Shown: one piece after another, positions 21,840 to 33,300 of the stretch
How the letters are laid out: each line of letters starts with the position of its first letter
How positions within the stretch are numbered: position 1 is the stretch's first letter
Source: Diphasiastrum complanatum
Taxonomy: Eukaryota > Streptophyta > Lycopodiopsida > Lycopodiales > Lycopodiaceae
Length of the DNA: 64,000 nt
Direction of reading: 5' to 3'
Assembly: GCA_029204225.1 (NCBI GenBank)
Contig: CM055113.1
Span: forward strand, 1,531,973-1,595,972
The notes under the pieces: generated by a model
What the model was told of the DNA's origin: nothing
Seen by the model: only the letters and a program-made list of their open reading frames with translations
Databases searched by the model: none
Program-made: the position numbers and the translations under genes

Positions 21840-22235
21840 CAGCAAAGATGAGAGACGCAGAGAGAGAGAGAGAGACGCACAGAATGCGACAATGTGAAAA
21901 CTAAGCACATCCTTTTATGTCTCCTTTTGCAAGATCGATTGAGAGGAAGAAAGAGAGGGAGCGCGAGCAAAGATGAGAGACGGAGGGAGAGAGAGAGAGA
22001 GAGATATGCTGCGGCAATGTGAAAACTAGGCACAACCTTTTATTTCTCCTTATACAAGATCGATTGAGAGGAAGAAAGAGAGACACAGCGCGAGCGCAGC
22101 ACGCACGAGAGTGATTTTTCCTTTGGAAAGATCGATTGAGAGAGGAAGAGAGAGAGAGAGAGAGAGAGTGTTACAGGCGGCTCGCGAGCTATATACACCA
22201 AAGGGTCACGTGGAGAGAGAGAGACCCTAGACGAC
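21840..22235. repeat. GA-rich tract with 126-bp tandem repeat
   Basis: Runs of AGAGAG alternate with a unit GTGAAAACTA(A/G)GCACA...AAGATCGATTGAGAGGAAGAAAGAGAG at about 21893 and 22019, with a partial third copy from 22110. The unit period is about 126 bp. Confidence 0.75.
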
Positions 22236-22380
22236 TTGAGTTAACTTTTGCGCTAATACCTCTTTTGCTTTTGGCACAAACTTCAGGAACTCTCCCAACG
22301 AAATATTGATCTTACTAGACAAAATATTCATGAGTAGTTCTGTTTGCAGCGCGTCCGGTTCAGTCATCTTGAAGGGTTCT
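22236..22380 (-). pseudogene. Possible retroelement polyprotein scrap
   Basis: A minus-strand frame reads LLMNILSSKINISLGEFLKF then VPKAKEVLAQ. Short stretches of the type 'L..kv.ltlgELL...P' occur ahead of the protease in some Ty3/gypsy-like polyproteins. The LTR of the next element starts at 22381, within this frame, which suggests that element inserted here. Assignment is tentative. Confidence 0.25.
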
Positions 22381-23598
22381 TGTTGTAAAGCTACCTTTAC
22401 AAGCTTTACTTCTGGCGCCATCGGCGCCAGCTATGTCCCCGGCGCCAACGGCGCCGGCGCCGCTCCTGGCGCCACTGTGACCAGAATCCAGCCGGCGCCA
22501 AGTTCCTATGGCTGAAAATCTTTGATCGGTTCTAGCGAAGTCCAGAGAGCTCAGATCGATGTGCAATCACCTCACACGACCTAGGCATGATTAAAGGAAG
22601 CCTGGGGATCAATAAAATCTAGAGAGAGAAAATGACTTTCTAGAAAGAGAAAATCCTAGAGAGAGAAAAACGTGCTTTACCAGCTTGGGTAGAGTGCTTG
22701 GTATGAGGGGGGTTGCCGAATCACACCAATACTATAGGGGAGTGCAGGTTGCGACTCAGGACGAGCTCCAACCAAGTCTCAGCCTCCCTTGCTGGAATGT
22801 TGTCATGGCTCTCGCCTTGGCATGCTAGCGCCCCGGAGACTAGGGTCGGTCACACACTTGAAATGTAACCTTCTCAGATTTATCAATAAAGTGGGATTTT
22901 CCTCAAACTGACTCTGATTACCTTCTGGGTTTCAGTGTTCGGTAAAAGCGCCAGTTGTAAGGCCGCTTTCAAAATTTTTAACTTGGCACATAGCTGAGGG
23001 TCGTATCCCGGGACGCCAGCGGTATGCCGTCGGGACCATTAGGTCCGTGGCGCCAGCGGTATGCTGTCGAGACCATTTGGTCCAGGAACTGGTTGTTTCC
23101 ATATCTGTCGCGGCTTGTGATTCTGAGTGTTCCTTGCATGAACGTGAATGGGTTAAGCTCTTGGGGAACGGGCTCTAACCTGTCGGCTGAGTTGGATGGC
23201 TTGCTTGGGTGGATGTTACCTGTTTATGGCTGTCCAGTCTGGCGTGGCGCCAGGTTGGCTTCCAGCGCTCGTGATGAAGCTTTCAGTTGGTTAAGTCTGA
23301 TGTAAGTCAGACCGCTTGCTTGGAATGGATGTTACTCGTTTGTAACGAAGCTTCGAGTTGGTTAAGTTTGATGTATGTCGGGCGGCTTGCTTGGAGGGAA
23401 GTCATCCACATCGGGACCCCCGATCTGGCATGGCGCCAGGTTGGATCTCAATGTTGGTCCTCGGAACTTCAAGTTGGTTAAGTCTGATCGTTGTTGGCGA
23501 GTTGGCTGCTTGTATGTCAAGTGGGTTCGGATGGCAAGAGTTAAAGGCTGGGAAGCTAAGTCGTGGTTCCCGGCTCCCTTTGGGATGCCTGCGCTACA
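22381..23598 (+). repeat. 5' LTR of the LARD-like element (1218 bp)
   Basis: Starts TGTTGTAAAGCTACC and ends ...GCTACA three bases before the primer site. Its first 475 bp match 26116-26591. It carries seven GGCGCC palindromes within 22414-22499. Two copies of a 37-bp unit (GACGCCAGCGGTATG... / GGCGCCAGCGGTATG...) lie at about 23010-23085. A GTTGGTTAAGT(C/T)TGAT unit is repeated at about 23286, 23357 and 23475. Confidence 0.75.
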
Positions 23599-23600
23599 TG

Positions 23601-23613
23601 TGGTATCAGAGCC
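23601..23613 (+). other. Primer binding site (tRNA-iMet)
   Basis: TGGTATCAGAGCC two bases after the LTR end; it fixes the plus orientation of the non-coding element. Confidence 0.85.
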
Positions 23614-23683
23614 GACTGGCCGGTCAGCTATGCGGATCTCACGGAAATGGCCACGGTTTGGGGTTCATCAAGACAACTGTTGT

Positions 23684-24079
23684 GCAAGGTGCTACCCACA
23701 GTGTAAGCACGGGTGCGTCCACGGTCGGGGTGGTCGGCAGAACGGGGGACTTGATGAGTCAAGGTGCTGCCCTTGAGGTGTAAGCACGGTCAGTTCTCGC
23801 GGTTCGGGCCTGGCGTTGTCTGCACGTAGGACGGATGAGGCAAAGTGCTGCCTAGGGAGGTGAAAGCACGGTCTGTACCTTGTGGGGTGCGGGGCGACAT
23901 ATTCGAACTGTACGGGTTAACCATTGATACAGAGATGCTACTCGAATTCGGGTGTAAAGCACGGGTGGTTAGCTGCCGGTGCGGGATAGTTGCCGATCGT
24001 TTAGCTATAAGGGCTATCGACCAAAAAGTGGTGGGGCGTGACTGAGGCAATGTGCTGCTTAATGGTGAAAGCACGGATA
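23684..24079 (+). repeat. Array of five short stem-loop motifs after the primer site
   Basis: Five copies at 23684-23713, 23758-23791, 23837-23873, 23932-23965 and 24044-24079 share GTGCT...AGCAC, able to pair as a 5-bp stem. The flanks GGCAA(A/G/T) and CGG(T/G/A) are also shared. Loops differ in length (12-18 nt) and sequence. The fourth copy has one mismatch in the stem (ATGCT). The position, just 3' of the primer site in the RNA leader, is where retroelement packaging and dimerisation signals lie; that role is inference. Confidence 0.65.
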
Positions 24080-24274
24080 GTTGGAGGGGTGTCCTATGTG
24101 GGCTGATTCCGTGATCGATTTGTATGGACGCGGCCAGGCAAAGGTCCGTTGGCAGGACGAGTCTTAGTACTCGTGCTTTGCCTGGTTTGCATGATTGCTT
24201 GTGATACAAGGAGCTGATGGCTCGAGAAGGAACCTTTTCTTTTGAAGGCTGATACCATCAAACAAAGAGGACTA

Positions 24275-24776
24275 CAGAATCTGTGGGGCGGATTTGCAGT
24301 TCAAGTACTCACACGTGAACGACAACGAAACGACTCAATGTTTGCAAAGGATGGATGGCTAGCCTGTTTCTTGGGTTAGTTTCATTTGCGACAACGCCCT
24401 CCAAACGCAAGCAGGAAGTCAAAAGTTGAAAAGGGCCATTTCAGGGGAGATCTTCTATGGAGCAGTTGGTCTTCATTTTGGGACGGCCACCTTCGGAACT
24501 GAAACTCACTGAGCATGGGCGATATCCAGAATCTGTGCGTCGGATTTGCAGTTCAAGCACTCGCACGTGAACGACAACGAAATGACTCAATGTTTGCAAA
24601 GGATGGATGGCTAGCCTGTTTCTTGGGTTAGTTTCATTTGCGACAACGCCCACCAGACGCAAGCAGGAAGTCAAAAGTTGGAAAGGGCAATTTCAGGGGA
24701 GATCTTCTATAGCAGTTGGTCTTCATTTTGGGACGGCCACCTTCGGAACTGAAACTCACTGAGCATGGGTGATATC
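24275..24776. repeat. Two-copy tandem duplication, 252-bp unit
   Basis: Copies 24275-24526 and 24527-24776 each run from CAGAATCTGTG to GGGYGATATC and differ at only a few positions, plus a small gap (TATGGAGCAG versus TATAGCAG). It sits in the internal region of the non-coding element. Confidence 0.9.
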
Positions 24777-26101
24777 CAGTATCAGTTGGGTTTTTCCTCA
24801 AAGGGGAAAAGACTAGGATCCCCTTCAGAGATTGGCAACAAGTTGGATCGAGCCATAATCCTAGCAGATGGGAAGCAAAGTGTTGGAAAGGCTTTTTGTC
24901 CGAAGAACTCTACTCTAAGTCCGATCAGCTGATTTATTAAGTGGAGGGGAACTATCACACACACCTCTCTCTTGGGGCAAATTTTGAATGAAAGTTGATC
25001 AAAATGGGGGCAAATTCAAGGTGACCTAGCCATACTCACACGAGGAGACTGGCGAACTTTGGACCTAATAAGTTGACAAGTTTTTGTTGTGGAAAGGAAA
25101 GTTTGTTATAGGCTTTCTCTAGACCAGCAATGATGAGGAAACATATGAGTACGCTGGCTTGTGTTACGTGTAAGGCAGCTGATCAATGAAGGAACTGTGA
25201 AAGTTGAGTCTTGCATGAGAGACTTGGTATTTCGAACGGACGCTAAGGGACAGTTCGCGTTGAGATCGGATTAGTGCAAACTCTGGGTGCATGTTTCTGA
25301 TTCAAAGAGAGCTACTTGAAGCCAAGCTCGATCGATGTACACTTCTTGTTTTGACTGTGAGGCAACTAACCAGTGATGGAGTTGTGAAAGTCAAGTTTTG
25401 CGCGACAGACATGGTGCTTCAAACAAACGCGAAGAGATAGTTCGGATGCGGATCAAACTGGTGCGACCCTTTGGCTTTCCACGAGGTCAATGGTTACATT
25501 TGGGCTGATTCAAAGAGCTACTTCAAGCTAAGTGAGAGGTGCATTGCGGAGTACTCAATCTTTGCCTACCTTAAAGAGCCAAGATGAAAAAGTATCAAGA
25601 TCAGGCTTGGACAAGGAGAGAAATCAAGGTGCAGAAGCAACAAGGCGCGGAGTGGACCATAGAGTGGGCAATCAAACGATAAATCCTTCGGCTCAGGGAG
25701 CCTTGATACCTGTGCGGAACTGAACAAATCTGGAGCTCAGAGAGCTCAACACAAAGTGCATCAAGGACAAATCAGGAGCTCAAAGGAGTTCCAAAGTCGG
25801 AAGTCAGAAGCGACAGGGGCGAACATTTCAAAGAAAGGCCTCTGTCACCAGTTAATAAGGTTCTCGGGTTTTACGAAAGCGATATCAAATCTACGCTTTT
25901 CCCAGACAAAGATATATTTTCAAGTTATGTAATTTTTCAGTACAAAGAGCTGAGCCTCCGACTTGTGGTGTGCCAGCTTCAATGTTAATAAAAAGTGGCC
26001 AGTAAATTGAGTATTGTGCCAAGTAGCTTAAATGTATAGTTATTTTAATTGGGAGACACCTTTACTTTAATCTGACATCTGATGAGGACATCAGATTTTA
26101 T

Positions 26102-26115
26102 AAAGGTGGGGTGGA
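26102..26115 (+). other. Polypurine tract
   Basis: AAAGGTGGGGTGGA, almost all purine, directly before the 3' LTR start at 26116; the expected plus-strand priming site. Confidence 0.75.
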
Positions 26116-26591
26116 TGTTGTAAAGCTACCTTTACAAGCTTTACTTCCGGCGCCATCAGCGCCAGTTATGTCCCCGGCGCCAGCAGCGCCCCTGCTGCTC
26201 CCGGCGCCAACGGCGCCGGCGCCGCTCCCGGCGCCACTGTGACCAGAATCCAGCCGGCGCCAAGTTCCTATGGCTGAAAATCTTTGATCGGTTCTAGCGA
26301 AGTCCAGAGAGCTCAGATCGATGTGCAATCACCTCACACGATCTAGGCATGATTAAAGGAAGCCTGGGGATCAATAAAATCTAGAGAGAGAAAATGACTT
26401 TCTAGAAAGAAAAAATCCTAGAGAGAGAAAAACGTGCTTTACCAGCTTGGGTAGAGTGCTTGGTATAAGGGGGGGTGCCGAATCACACCAATACTATAGG
26501 GGAGTGCAGGTTGCGACTCAGGGCGAGCTCCAACCAAGTCTCAGCCTCCCTTGCTGGAATGTTGTCATGGCTCTCGCCTTGGCATGCTAGC
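26116..26591 (+). repeat. 3' LTR of the LARD-like element, truncated
   Basis: Matches 22381-22829 with an extra GCAGCGCCCCTGCTGCTC insertion in the GGCGCC block, and stops at GGCATGCTAGC. The remaining 740 bp of the LTR are missing and unrelated AT-rich DNA follows. Confidence 0.85.
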
Positions 26592-27448
26592 GAATTCGGA
26601 TATGGACTTACATTCTTCCTAAATGACGTGTGAAAGATTATGTGAATGCCAACTTAGGCCAATGTTATATTGTCAAATATTTGCAAAACTTAGGCCAAAA
26701 TTGCAAATGTTAACTTAGTCAAATGTGGTATTGTTCACATTATGGGAGTTTGTGCACATGGTATTGTAAAATGTCAAATTAGGCCAATATCTTAGGCAAA
26801 CTCAGGAGGATAAGATTGTGCAAACTTTAGCCTCAAGTTAGCTCTTTGAAGTGCTACACAAGTTATTACATTCTGTTGGCTACATTTACCAATATCTGAT
26901 CTTGATTATTGGTGACAATGTAAGGATAGGGCCTGATTTGATACACGGGCACAGGGTAGAATTTGCCCAGGTTATGGTGTATCCCTAGTATTGCCCGAGC
27001 TTATACCAGTCTGGCAAGGTATATAACCAAAGTGGTATTTTCATTAATACTAGGGTTGATACTAGGCAAGACCCTATATACCCGCCTAACAATGAAGAAA
27101 GAATGTACTCACCTTAAAAACTAGGGTTATGAATAGTGTGATTTTTGTTTCTAAATGACACACCCAAACACGAGCCCTACCCCTAAATGATAGGGCCACA
27201 AATAATGTGCTTTTCTTCACCTTCACCTTCACCTTCGAATGACACACCAAAACAGGAACGGAGGTTTAAGCTTTGAATTTTATGGCAGTTTTTCTTTCCT
27301 CCCTTCCCCACGCTCTCATCTCTCTTTCGCCAAGCGCTCTACAACGCATTCGCTGCCTGCCTGCCTGCCTTAACAATTAACAATTATGCGCATTTCTTCG
27401 CTTCTGGGTTATAGTTGATTAGGCTCATGGAGAATGATTTTGTTTTGC
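26592..27448. other. Region upstream of the SMARCA3-like exon
   Basis: AT-rich with degenerate repeats of CTTAGGCCAA and TGTCAAAT, and a CTTCAC microsatellite (about 27216-27236). Near 27290-27370 it becomes pyrimidine-rich (TTTCCTCCC, CTGCCTGCCTGCC), which might be a promoter or 5' UTR. No exon for a HIRAN domain was recognised. Confidence 0.4.
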
Positions 27449-28376
27449 AGCAACAGGAGGCCATGGCTGCTGATCAAGAGAAAGACATGTCCAGAGAGGA
27501 GCAAAAGCGCAAAATTGATAACATGTTCGAGACATTGATCCAGTTGTCTAGCAAGCGCCAGAGCATGGAGCCATCCTCAGTTATTACTTGTAAGCTTATG
27601 CAGCATCAGAAAGAAGCTTTAGCTTGGATGGTTGAAAGAGAGAACGGTTCAGGCCTTCCACCCTTTTGGGAAGCAGAGATTGAAAAAGGCAGCAAAGATA
27701 TTATCTACAAAAACACGATTACAAATTATTCATCAAAAGATCGGCCAGATGCCTTGCGCGGCGGTATTCTGGCAGATGACATGGGTCTTGGCAAGACCCT
27801 CGAGTTACTTGCTCTTATTGCAACAAACAAGCCTGGTGCAGTGCTCCCTCCTGTTGTTGATATAGTTCAGAGTCCCGTCGTCGTGCAAAAACCTGATGAA
27901 GATGCCAATCCTTCTAAGAAGAGAAAAAAGTTGGAAGACAAGAGAGGCACACCCCAAGCTTGCAGATAAGTCTTTGAGCAATGCTGATCCATCCCCGTGT
28001 CCACCTAAGCTGGGGGGTCCACGTGCTACATTGGTAGTATGCCCACTGACAGTGCTGTCCAATTGGGTTGAGCAGCTTAGTGAGCATACTCGACAAGGAA
28101 GCTTGGATGTTCATCTCTACCATGGAGCTGACCGTGCTAAGGATGCCAAAACTCTAGCATCTAAGGACATTGTGTTTACAACATATGGTATTCTAGCAAA
28201 AGAAAGAAATCTTCGTAAGTCCCTTCTTAAAAAGGTTCACTGGTTACGCGTGATTCTTGATGAGGCTCACCTTGTGAAAAGTCCCAGTGCTCAGCAGACT
28301 AGAGCTGCGGTATCTTTGGAAGCTGATAGAAGGTGGGCTGTAACTGGAACACCAATACAAAATAGTTCTAACGATA
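27449..28376 (+). pseudogene. SMARCA3-like (HLTF/RAD5-type) helicase, N-terminal half
   Basis: SMARCA3-like proteins are nuclear Swi2/Snf2 ATPases with an embedded RING finger, linked to post-replication repair and chromatin remodelling. The exon starts after TTTTGTTTTGCAG. It shows LMQHQKEALAWMVERE, LPPFWEAE, ALRGGILADDMGLGKT with the Walker A box (about 27755-27796), then TLVVCPLTVLSNWVEQLSEH, FTTYGILAKE, VILDEAH (motif II, about 28253) and RRWAVTGTPIQNSS (motif III, about 28330-28370). A frameshift falls between about 27930 and 27960, near an A6 run at 27924-27929. After PIQNSS the match ends: the expected SLMAFLRFEP-type region is absent and the frame stops at 28441. The upstream HIRAN domain is not seen. 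The RING and C-terminal helicase lobe are at 39883. Confidence 0.85.
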
Positions 28377-28668
28377 TGCTAGACTATGCTAGTAGACCAC
28401 GAACTGCTGACTTTCAAACTGTCATACGTAAAGGACCTTGAGGTTATTTATGGCCTTTTGGAACTCAATTAAGGTTAGGTTTTGGGACCTATTACCTTGG
28501 GCCCTTACCATTTGGTCAATTGTCAAATATAATAAATTGAAAAGGTCCAATGATTGTTTGTGCCTCAAGACCAAGTCATAAAGTCTGTTGAAAAAGGAAT
28601 GGAAATATTGGACAACTGCAAACATAGTCGTCGTTGATCAGTAGTGGGGGCTCCTCCCTCCTCCAAGG

Positions 28669-29381
28669 GTGCTCATACTTGGAGAGCTAGGAGCTACGAC
28701 TCGTCAGGTAGAAGCACTCTTGGATGAGGGTGGGCCATGTATTGCACCCTCACTCCACAGGCATATGCAACTGCCAAAAAACATGAACATGGGCCCAAAT
28801 ACTAGTATATGCAATGTTCGGAGAACGAAAACAATGTTTATTTGTAAGGACTTGAGTGCTGATATAATCGCCGAGTTGTTGGATGATTGTTGGGATACAA
28901 AACAAAATCAGCAAGTTGAGTGCAGAGTATGTTACTCATCCATGACATTTAGATATCACATCGAAAAACAAATGTTCACTTTGCTGCTGTATTATAGAAG
29001 ATGGATTAAATGCAAAAATGTTTGGAAGCCACTTGATCAAGATTTTGGTATAAACCCTCAAGAGCAACTTCAGATAACAGTGAAAAGAAATGACGGCATT
29101 CTTGCAATGGTTGAGGTCGAGGAAAATTGGTGTCTCAATCACATTCGATCAGAACTAGACATGTTGCAATTCGATCTACCTCAGTACTATCAATTTCGAT
29201 TGAATGGTGTAAAGGTATGTTATGCCATATAAAAATATTCCTTTTTTTCTATTTCTAAGTGAATCAGTTTCATAAAATATATATAACTAAAACAATTTCT
29301 CTTGTGCAGGTAAGAGTAAGGCAGGAAGAGCATATAAAATGCAAAGACATTGGAACATCCATCAAAATTGAAGTTCCATAG
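28669..29381 (+). CDS. Small gene with possible ubiquitin-like fold, copy 2
   Basis: The first visible exon (start uncertain; open from 28669, homology from about 29025) ends at 29214 before GTATGT. The second runs 29310-29381 after TTGTGCAG to a TAG. The product ends QITVKRNDGILAMVEVEENW, CLNHIRSELDMLQFDLPQYY, FRLNGVK, then VRVRQEEHIKCKDIGTSIKIEVP. Strand-helix-strand order and an RQE turn suggest a ubiquitin-like domain; the family is not recognised. Unlike copy 1 (4813-5290) both visible exons are open. It faces the ULP1-type gene on the minus strand, the same convergent layout as at 4.8 kb. The 5' exon differs between the copies, so the true start is unknown. Confidence 0.55.
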
Positions 29382-29479
29382 ATTATGAACTATGGAATTT
29401 TGTATTATGTAATACAATTTTTTGTCTACATCATTTTTGAAAATATATGAACCACTTTTTCTATGAGGCTCTTTCATTT

Positions 29480-30196
29480 CTATGATCTCCATTTTCATGG
29501 TGCAAAACACAATGTAATTGCAACTAGATAATATGAGTTTTGTATAGCAAGATTCACTGTCTCCTGCAGGAAATGCACTATCTCCATTGGGGAGATCTTC
29601 AGTCACTTGAACTCTAGTGATCACTAGACGCTTGCGCTTGTTGAAGTCTCGTATATATCGATTGTATTTTTTGTCTTCATTGCCTTGGTCTGTATTGTCC
29701 TTGTCTTGGCATATTTGGATATGTTCAGATGATAATCTGAACAAAGCTTTGCTGCAACAAATCCAGGTGAACTAATGTCGCATGTTTGGATTGGTTGTGG
29801 CAAAGGTTCGATCAGATCATCATTCTGAACTTATCCAAAAAAGACAATGGTAAAGGCAAGGCAAACCAAGGCAATGAAAAACAAACATGTCGAAAAACAG
29901 TAGAAATTGAAGATGAATGAATCATAACCTGAATTGATAAGAGGAAAACTAACAAGTAAGAACAACCATAGAAAAACTGTAAGTATATTTCTATTAAAAT
30001 TTTCTGTACATGTGTCTCATCCACATCAAGTGAGATGAATATTTAAACATAATCAACTATCTATGATCTCTAAATCCATTTCTCCCGTTGGAAGTAGCTT
30101 GGGTGGAGAACACTCGGCCACTGCAACTGGATATGAATTTTTGATCACAAGCTTTATGGTCTCCTGCCTGAAGTGCATTATCTCCATTGGGGAGAC
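29480..30196 (-). pseudogene. ULP1-type protease gene, C-terminal exons, copy 2
   Basis: An exon at 30196-30053 reads VSPMEIMHFRQETIKLVIKN then SYPVAVAECSPPKLLP and matches the last exon of the copy at 4568-4723. Upstream of it only an intron end remains before a copia element begins at about 30307, so the Cys-box exon is not visible. A second, worn copy of the same exon lies at about 29620-29480 (same bases around CTCCCCAATGGAGATA). Between the two, a frame reads LIEPLPQPIQTCDISSPGF. From about 29600 to 29040 the sequence is collinear with the reverse strand of 4568-5255, through both gene ends and the spacer. Confidence 0.55.
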
Positions 30197-30306
30197 CTTC
30201 GGGCATTTAAACTGAAAAAAAACATAAACACAGTTCAATGTAATTAATCAAAGATCAGTTAATAGGAGTTTGTATATGAAAAAACCAAAAACACAATTAA
30301 AAGTAA

Positions 30307-33300
30307 TTATGTACCATAACTAAATGTATGACCACTGGTAGATCTTCTGTCATCAATATTACCTGCCCAATCGGCATCTGTATAATCTACCAACATTGGC
30401 GCTTCAGGCTGATCATACTGCAAACCAAAATTCAATGTCCCTCGAATATATCTGAGAATATGTTTAGTAGACTTCCAGTGTGCTTGACTAGGATCTTGCA
30501 TAAATTGACTAACAACACCAACAACATAAGAAATATCAGGTCGTGTGTGTGTCAAATATATCAAACTACCCACTAGCTGTCTATACAAATAAGCATCCAC
30601 TTTCTCAGATTCATCATATGAAGTAAGCTTCATGTTGACATCCATAGGTGTACTAAAAGGCTTACAATCTTGCATATTGAACTTATAAAACAAATCTCGT
30701 GCATATTTGCTTTGTGTAAGAAAGACCATGTCTTCCTTTTGCCATACTTCAATGCCAAGACAATAGTGCATCAATCCTAGATCACTCATGTCAAAAGCTT
30801 TGGAAAGATCTGATTTTATTTCATCAATTAAGCTCTCATTACTTCTTGTAATAATCAAATCATCCATGTACAACACCATGAATACTATATCTGAATCTTG
30901 CCTTAGAATGTAAAGATTAGGATCAGCATCACTCTTTATCATTCTCCTTCGCTTGAAGTGTTCATCAATGCAAGAGTGGTGCTTGCTTCAATCCATAAAT
31001 GGCTTTGTTGAGCTCACAAACGAGATGCTCTCTCCTTGGCTCAACAAATCCTTGAGGTTGTACTAAGTACACGTCTTCATCCAGCACTCCATTAAGAAAA
31101 GCAGATTTAACGTCCATTTGTTGGATCTTCCAACCATAGAAAGCAGAAATAGCAATGATAGAACATATAGTTAGCATCTTAGCTACGGGTGCGAAGGTTT
31201 CCTCAAAATCAATACCTTCCTGCTACTCAAATCCTCTCGCAACCAACCGTGCTTTGTACTTGTTGAGTTGCCTATCAGCTCCATATTTGATCTTGTATAT
31301 CCATTTGCAAGTGATAGGCGTCTTACCATCAGGTACCTCAACCAAGTTCCACGTCCTATTTTTTGATATAGCTTTTATTTCTGTTTCCATAGCTTCACGC
31401 CACTCCTTGTGCTCCTTTTCTTTATCAAAAATTTTTGGTTCTTGAGCCTTGAGCACTAAACCCATTAGGGCTAGATTCATCTCTAATCTTGCAGGAGGTT
31501 TTCGATTTCTACTTGATCTTCTAAGCTCTCCCTGCTCACTTAATTCGGGAGTATCTCCCTTATTAACATCACTTCTTACTGACAAGCACCACTTAGGCAC
31601 TCTCCTAGGAATCTCATTATTGACCCTATCTTTTACCATTGGCTCTTCCATATTGACACCAACTTCTTTCTTCACTTGCACTTTAGCTTTATCATCAAAG
31701 AGATCAATTGTCAATTTTATTTGGTCATTTTGACCCATCTCATCAAAAGTAGCATCTCTGAAAATCAAGATCTTTTGCGCATCTGTGTCATACATCTTGT
31801 ATGCCTTGGCTCTTTCATCATATCCAAGGAAAATACACTTAACAGCTTTTGCATCTAGCTTCTTTCATTTTTTATCAGGTACATGAGCGTAAGCATCACA
31901 ACCAAATATTCGTAAATGAGAAACATTAGGTTTCTTTCCAGTAAAAGCTTTGTAAGGTGTCTTACCCTCCACGGACTTCGTAGGACACCGATTCAAGATA
32001 TGAGTAGCTGTGTTGCATGCTTCTACCCAAAAAGTATTTAACAAACCCTTGCTCTTAAGCATTGCCCTAGACATCTCCACAATGGATCTATTTTTTCGTT
32101 CTGCAACTCCGTTCTGTTGTGGTGAATAGGGTGTAGTGGTTTGTCTCTTGATCCCCTGATCCTTGTAGAAATTTATAAACTCTGTTGAAAAATACTCACC
32201 GCCACCATTTGATCTGAGGGTCTTAATATAACAACCTGTTTGTTTTTCAACTAGAGCCTTGAACTCTCTAAACTTGGCAAAAGCATCAGATTTCTTGCTT
32301 ATGAAATAAATCCAGATATGTCTACTATAGTCATCAATGAATGTGATGAAATAGTAACAACCACTAATGGACCTAGTTTGTATTGGTCCACGCAGATCAC
32401 TATGAACAAGATCAAGAATGCCATTGGCTCTTCTTGCTCCATCTTTAAGAAATCTCTCTCTCTATGTTGTTTTCCCAAAATGCAACCCTCACAAATTTTT
32501 TCTTCAAAAGAGATATCACGCAATCCAACAACTAGATTACCTCTTTTAAGGATTTGCAGGCTTTGAGCACTGATATGACCAAACCTTTGATGCCAAAGAT
32601 TACTTCAAGTATCAACAGTGCTTACCATAGCTTGAGTAAAAGATCTCGCATTCAATTTGTAGAGTCTATTCCCGTTGACTCTAGCTCTTGTAGCAATCAC
32701 TTTGTAGTGATTCTTGATGTCTTTGACAAGACATTTCTCACTGTCAAATTCAACCTTGAGTTGTTGATTAGCCATCATCCCAACAGATAGTAGATTGTTA
32801 GCTAAGCTAGGTACATATTGCACATTGCTTATATGCTTTATCTTCTCATTGGCTAACTTCACTAGTACCACTCCAACTCCTTTAACAGATAGCAATTTGC
32901 CATCAGCTTGTCCAACTTCATCACCATTGTCAGTTTTCTTGAGTTCTAAAAACCACTCTTTCCTTGAAGTCATGTGCTTGGATGCACCACTCTCAATGTA
33001 CCAGGTATCCTTGGCTTCATCACTTGTCATTAATGCTGTAATGAACAATTTTGAACTCTCACCTGTATCATCTTCATATTGATCATCATCATATTGATGC
33101 TGATCAGTATAATTGTCTTCATAATAATAGTCATCAAATTGATGTTGATCAGCATAATTTCCCACTTGCCATTTGTCTTTTCTTTGTTTCATCTCCTTCT
33201 GTTTCTTGAAGCATTCATGCTCCCAGTGACCATGTTTGTTGCAGTACCTACAATTTCCAGGTTTATTTTGTCTTGAATAGCCGCATCCTTGACCTCGGTC

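Larger units (their letters stand above)
22381..26591 (+). mobile_element. Non-coding LTR retroelement (LARD-like)
   Basis: A 5' LTR (22381-23598), a tRNA-iMet primer site, 2.5 kb of internal sequence with no recognisable gag or pol, a purine tract and a truncated 3' LTR (26116-26591) form one element. Internal ORFs are short and carry no retroelement motif, so replication would depend on proteins supplied in trans, as in large retrotransposon derivatives (LARDs). The element is more GC-rich than its surroundings. The 3' LTR is cut at 26591, so no target duplication can be checked. The two LTRs are nearly identical where both exist, apart from an insertion/duplication in the GGCGCC-rich block, suggesting recent insertion followed by truncation. 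Confidence 0.75.

Noticed and set aside
23024-23783. Four plus-strand ORFs in the GC-rich LTR and leader
   Set aside because: They follow the internal DNA repeats, switch frame between repeat copies and show no conserved motif; composition explains their length.
23757-23873. Hammerhead ribozyme-like wording (GATGAG ... GAAA ... GTC) in the leader repeats
   Set aside because: The strict core CUGAUGA and CGAAA order with a stem III is not kept in any copy, and only some copies have GAAA; a simple stem-loop explains the conservation better.
26581-26600. GCTAGC next to GAATTC at the truncated LTR end, like a cloning junction
   Set aside because: GCTAGC is also present in the intact 5' LTR (near 22825), and GAATTC alone is expected by chance; no vector sequence follows.
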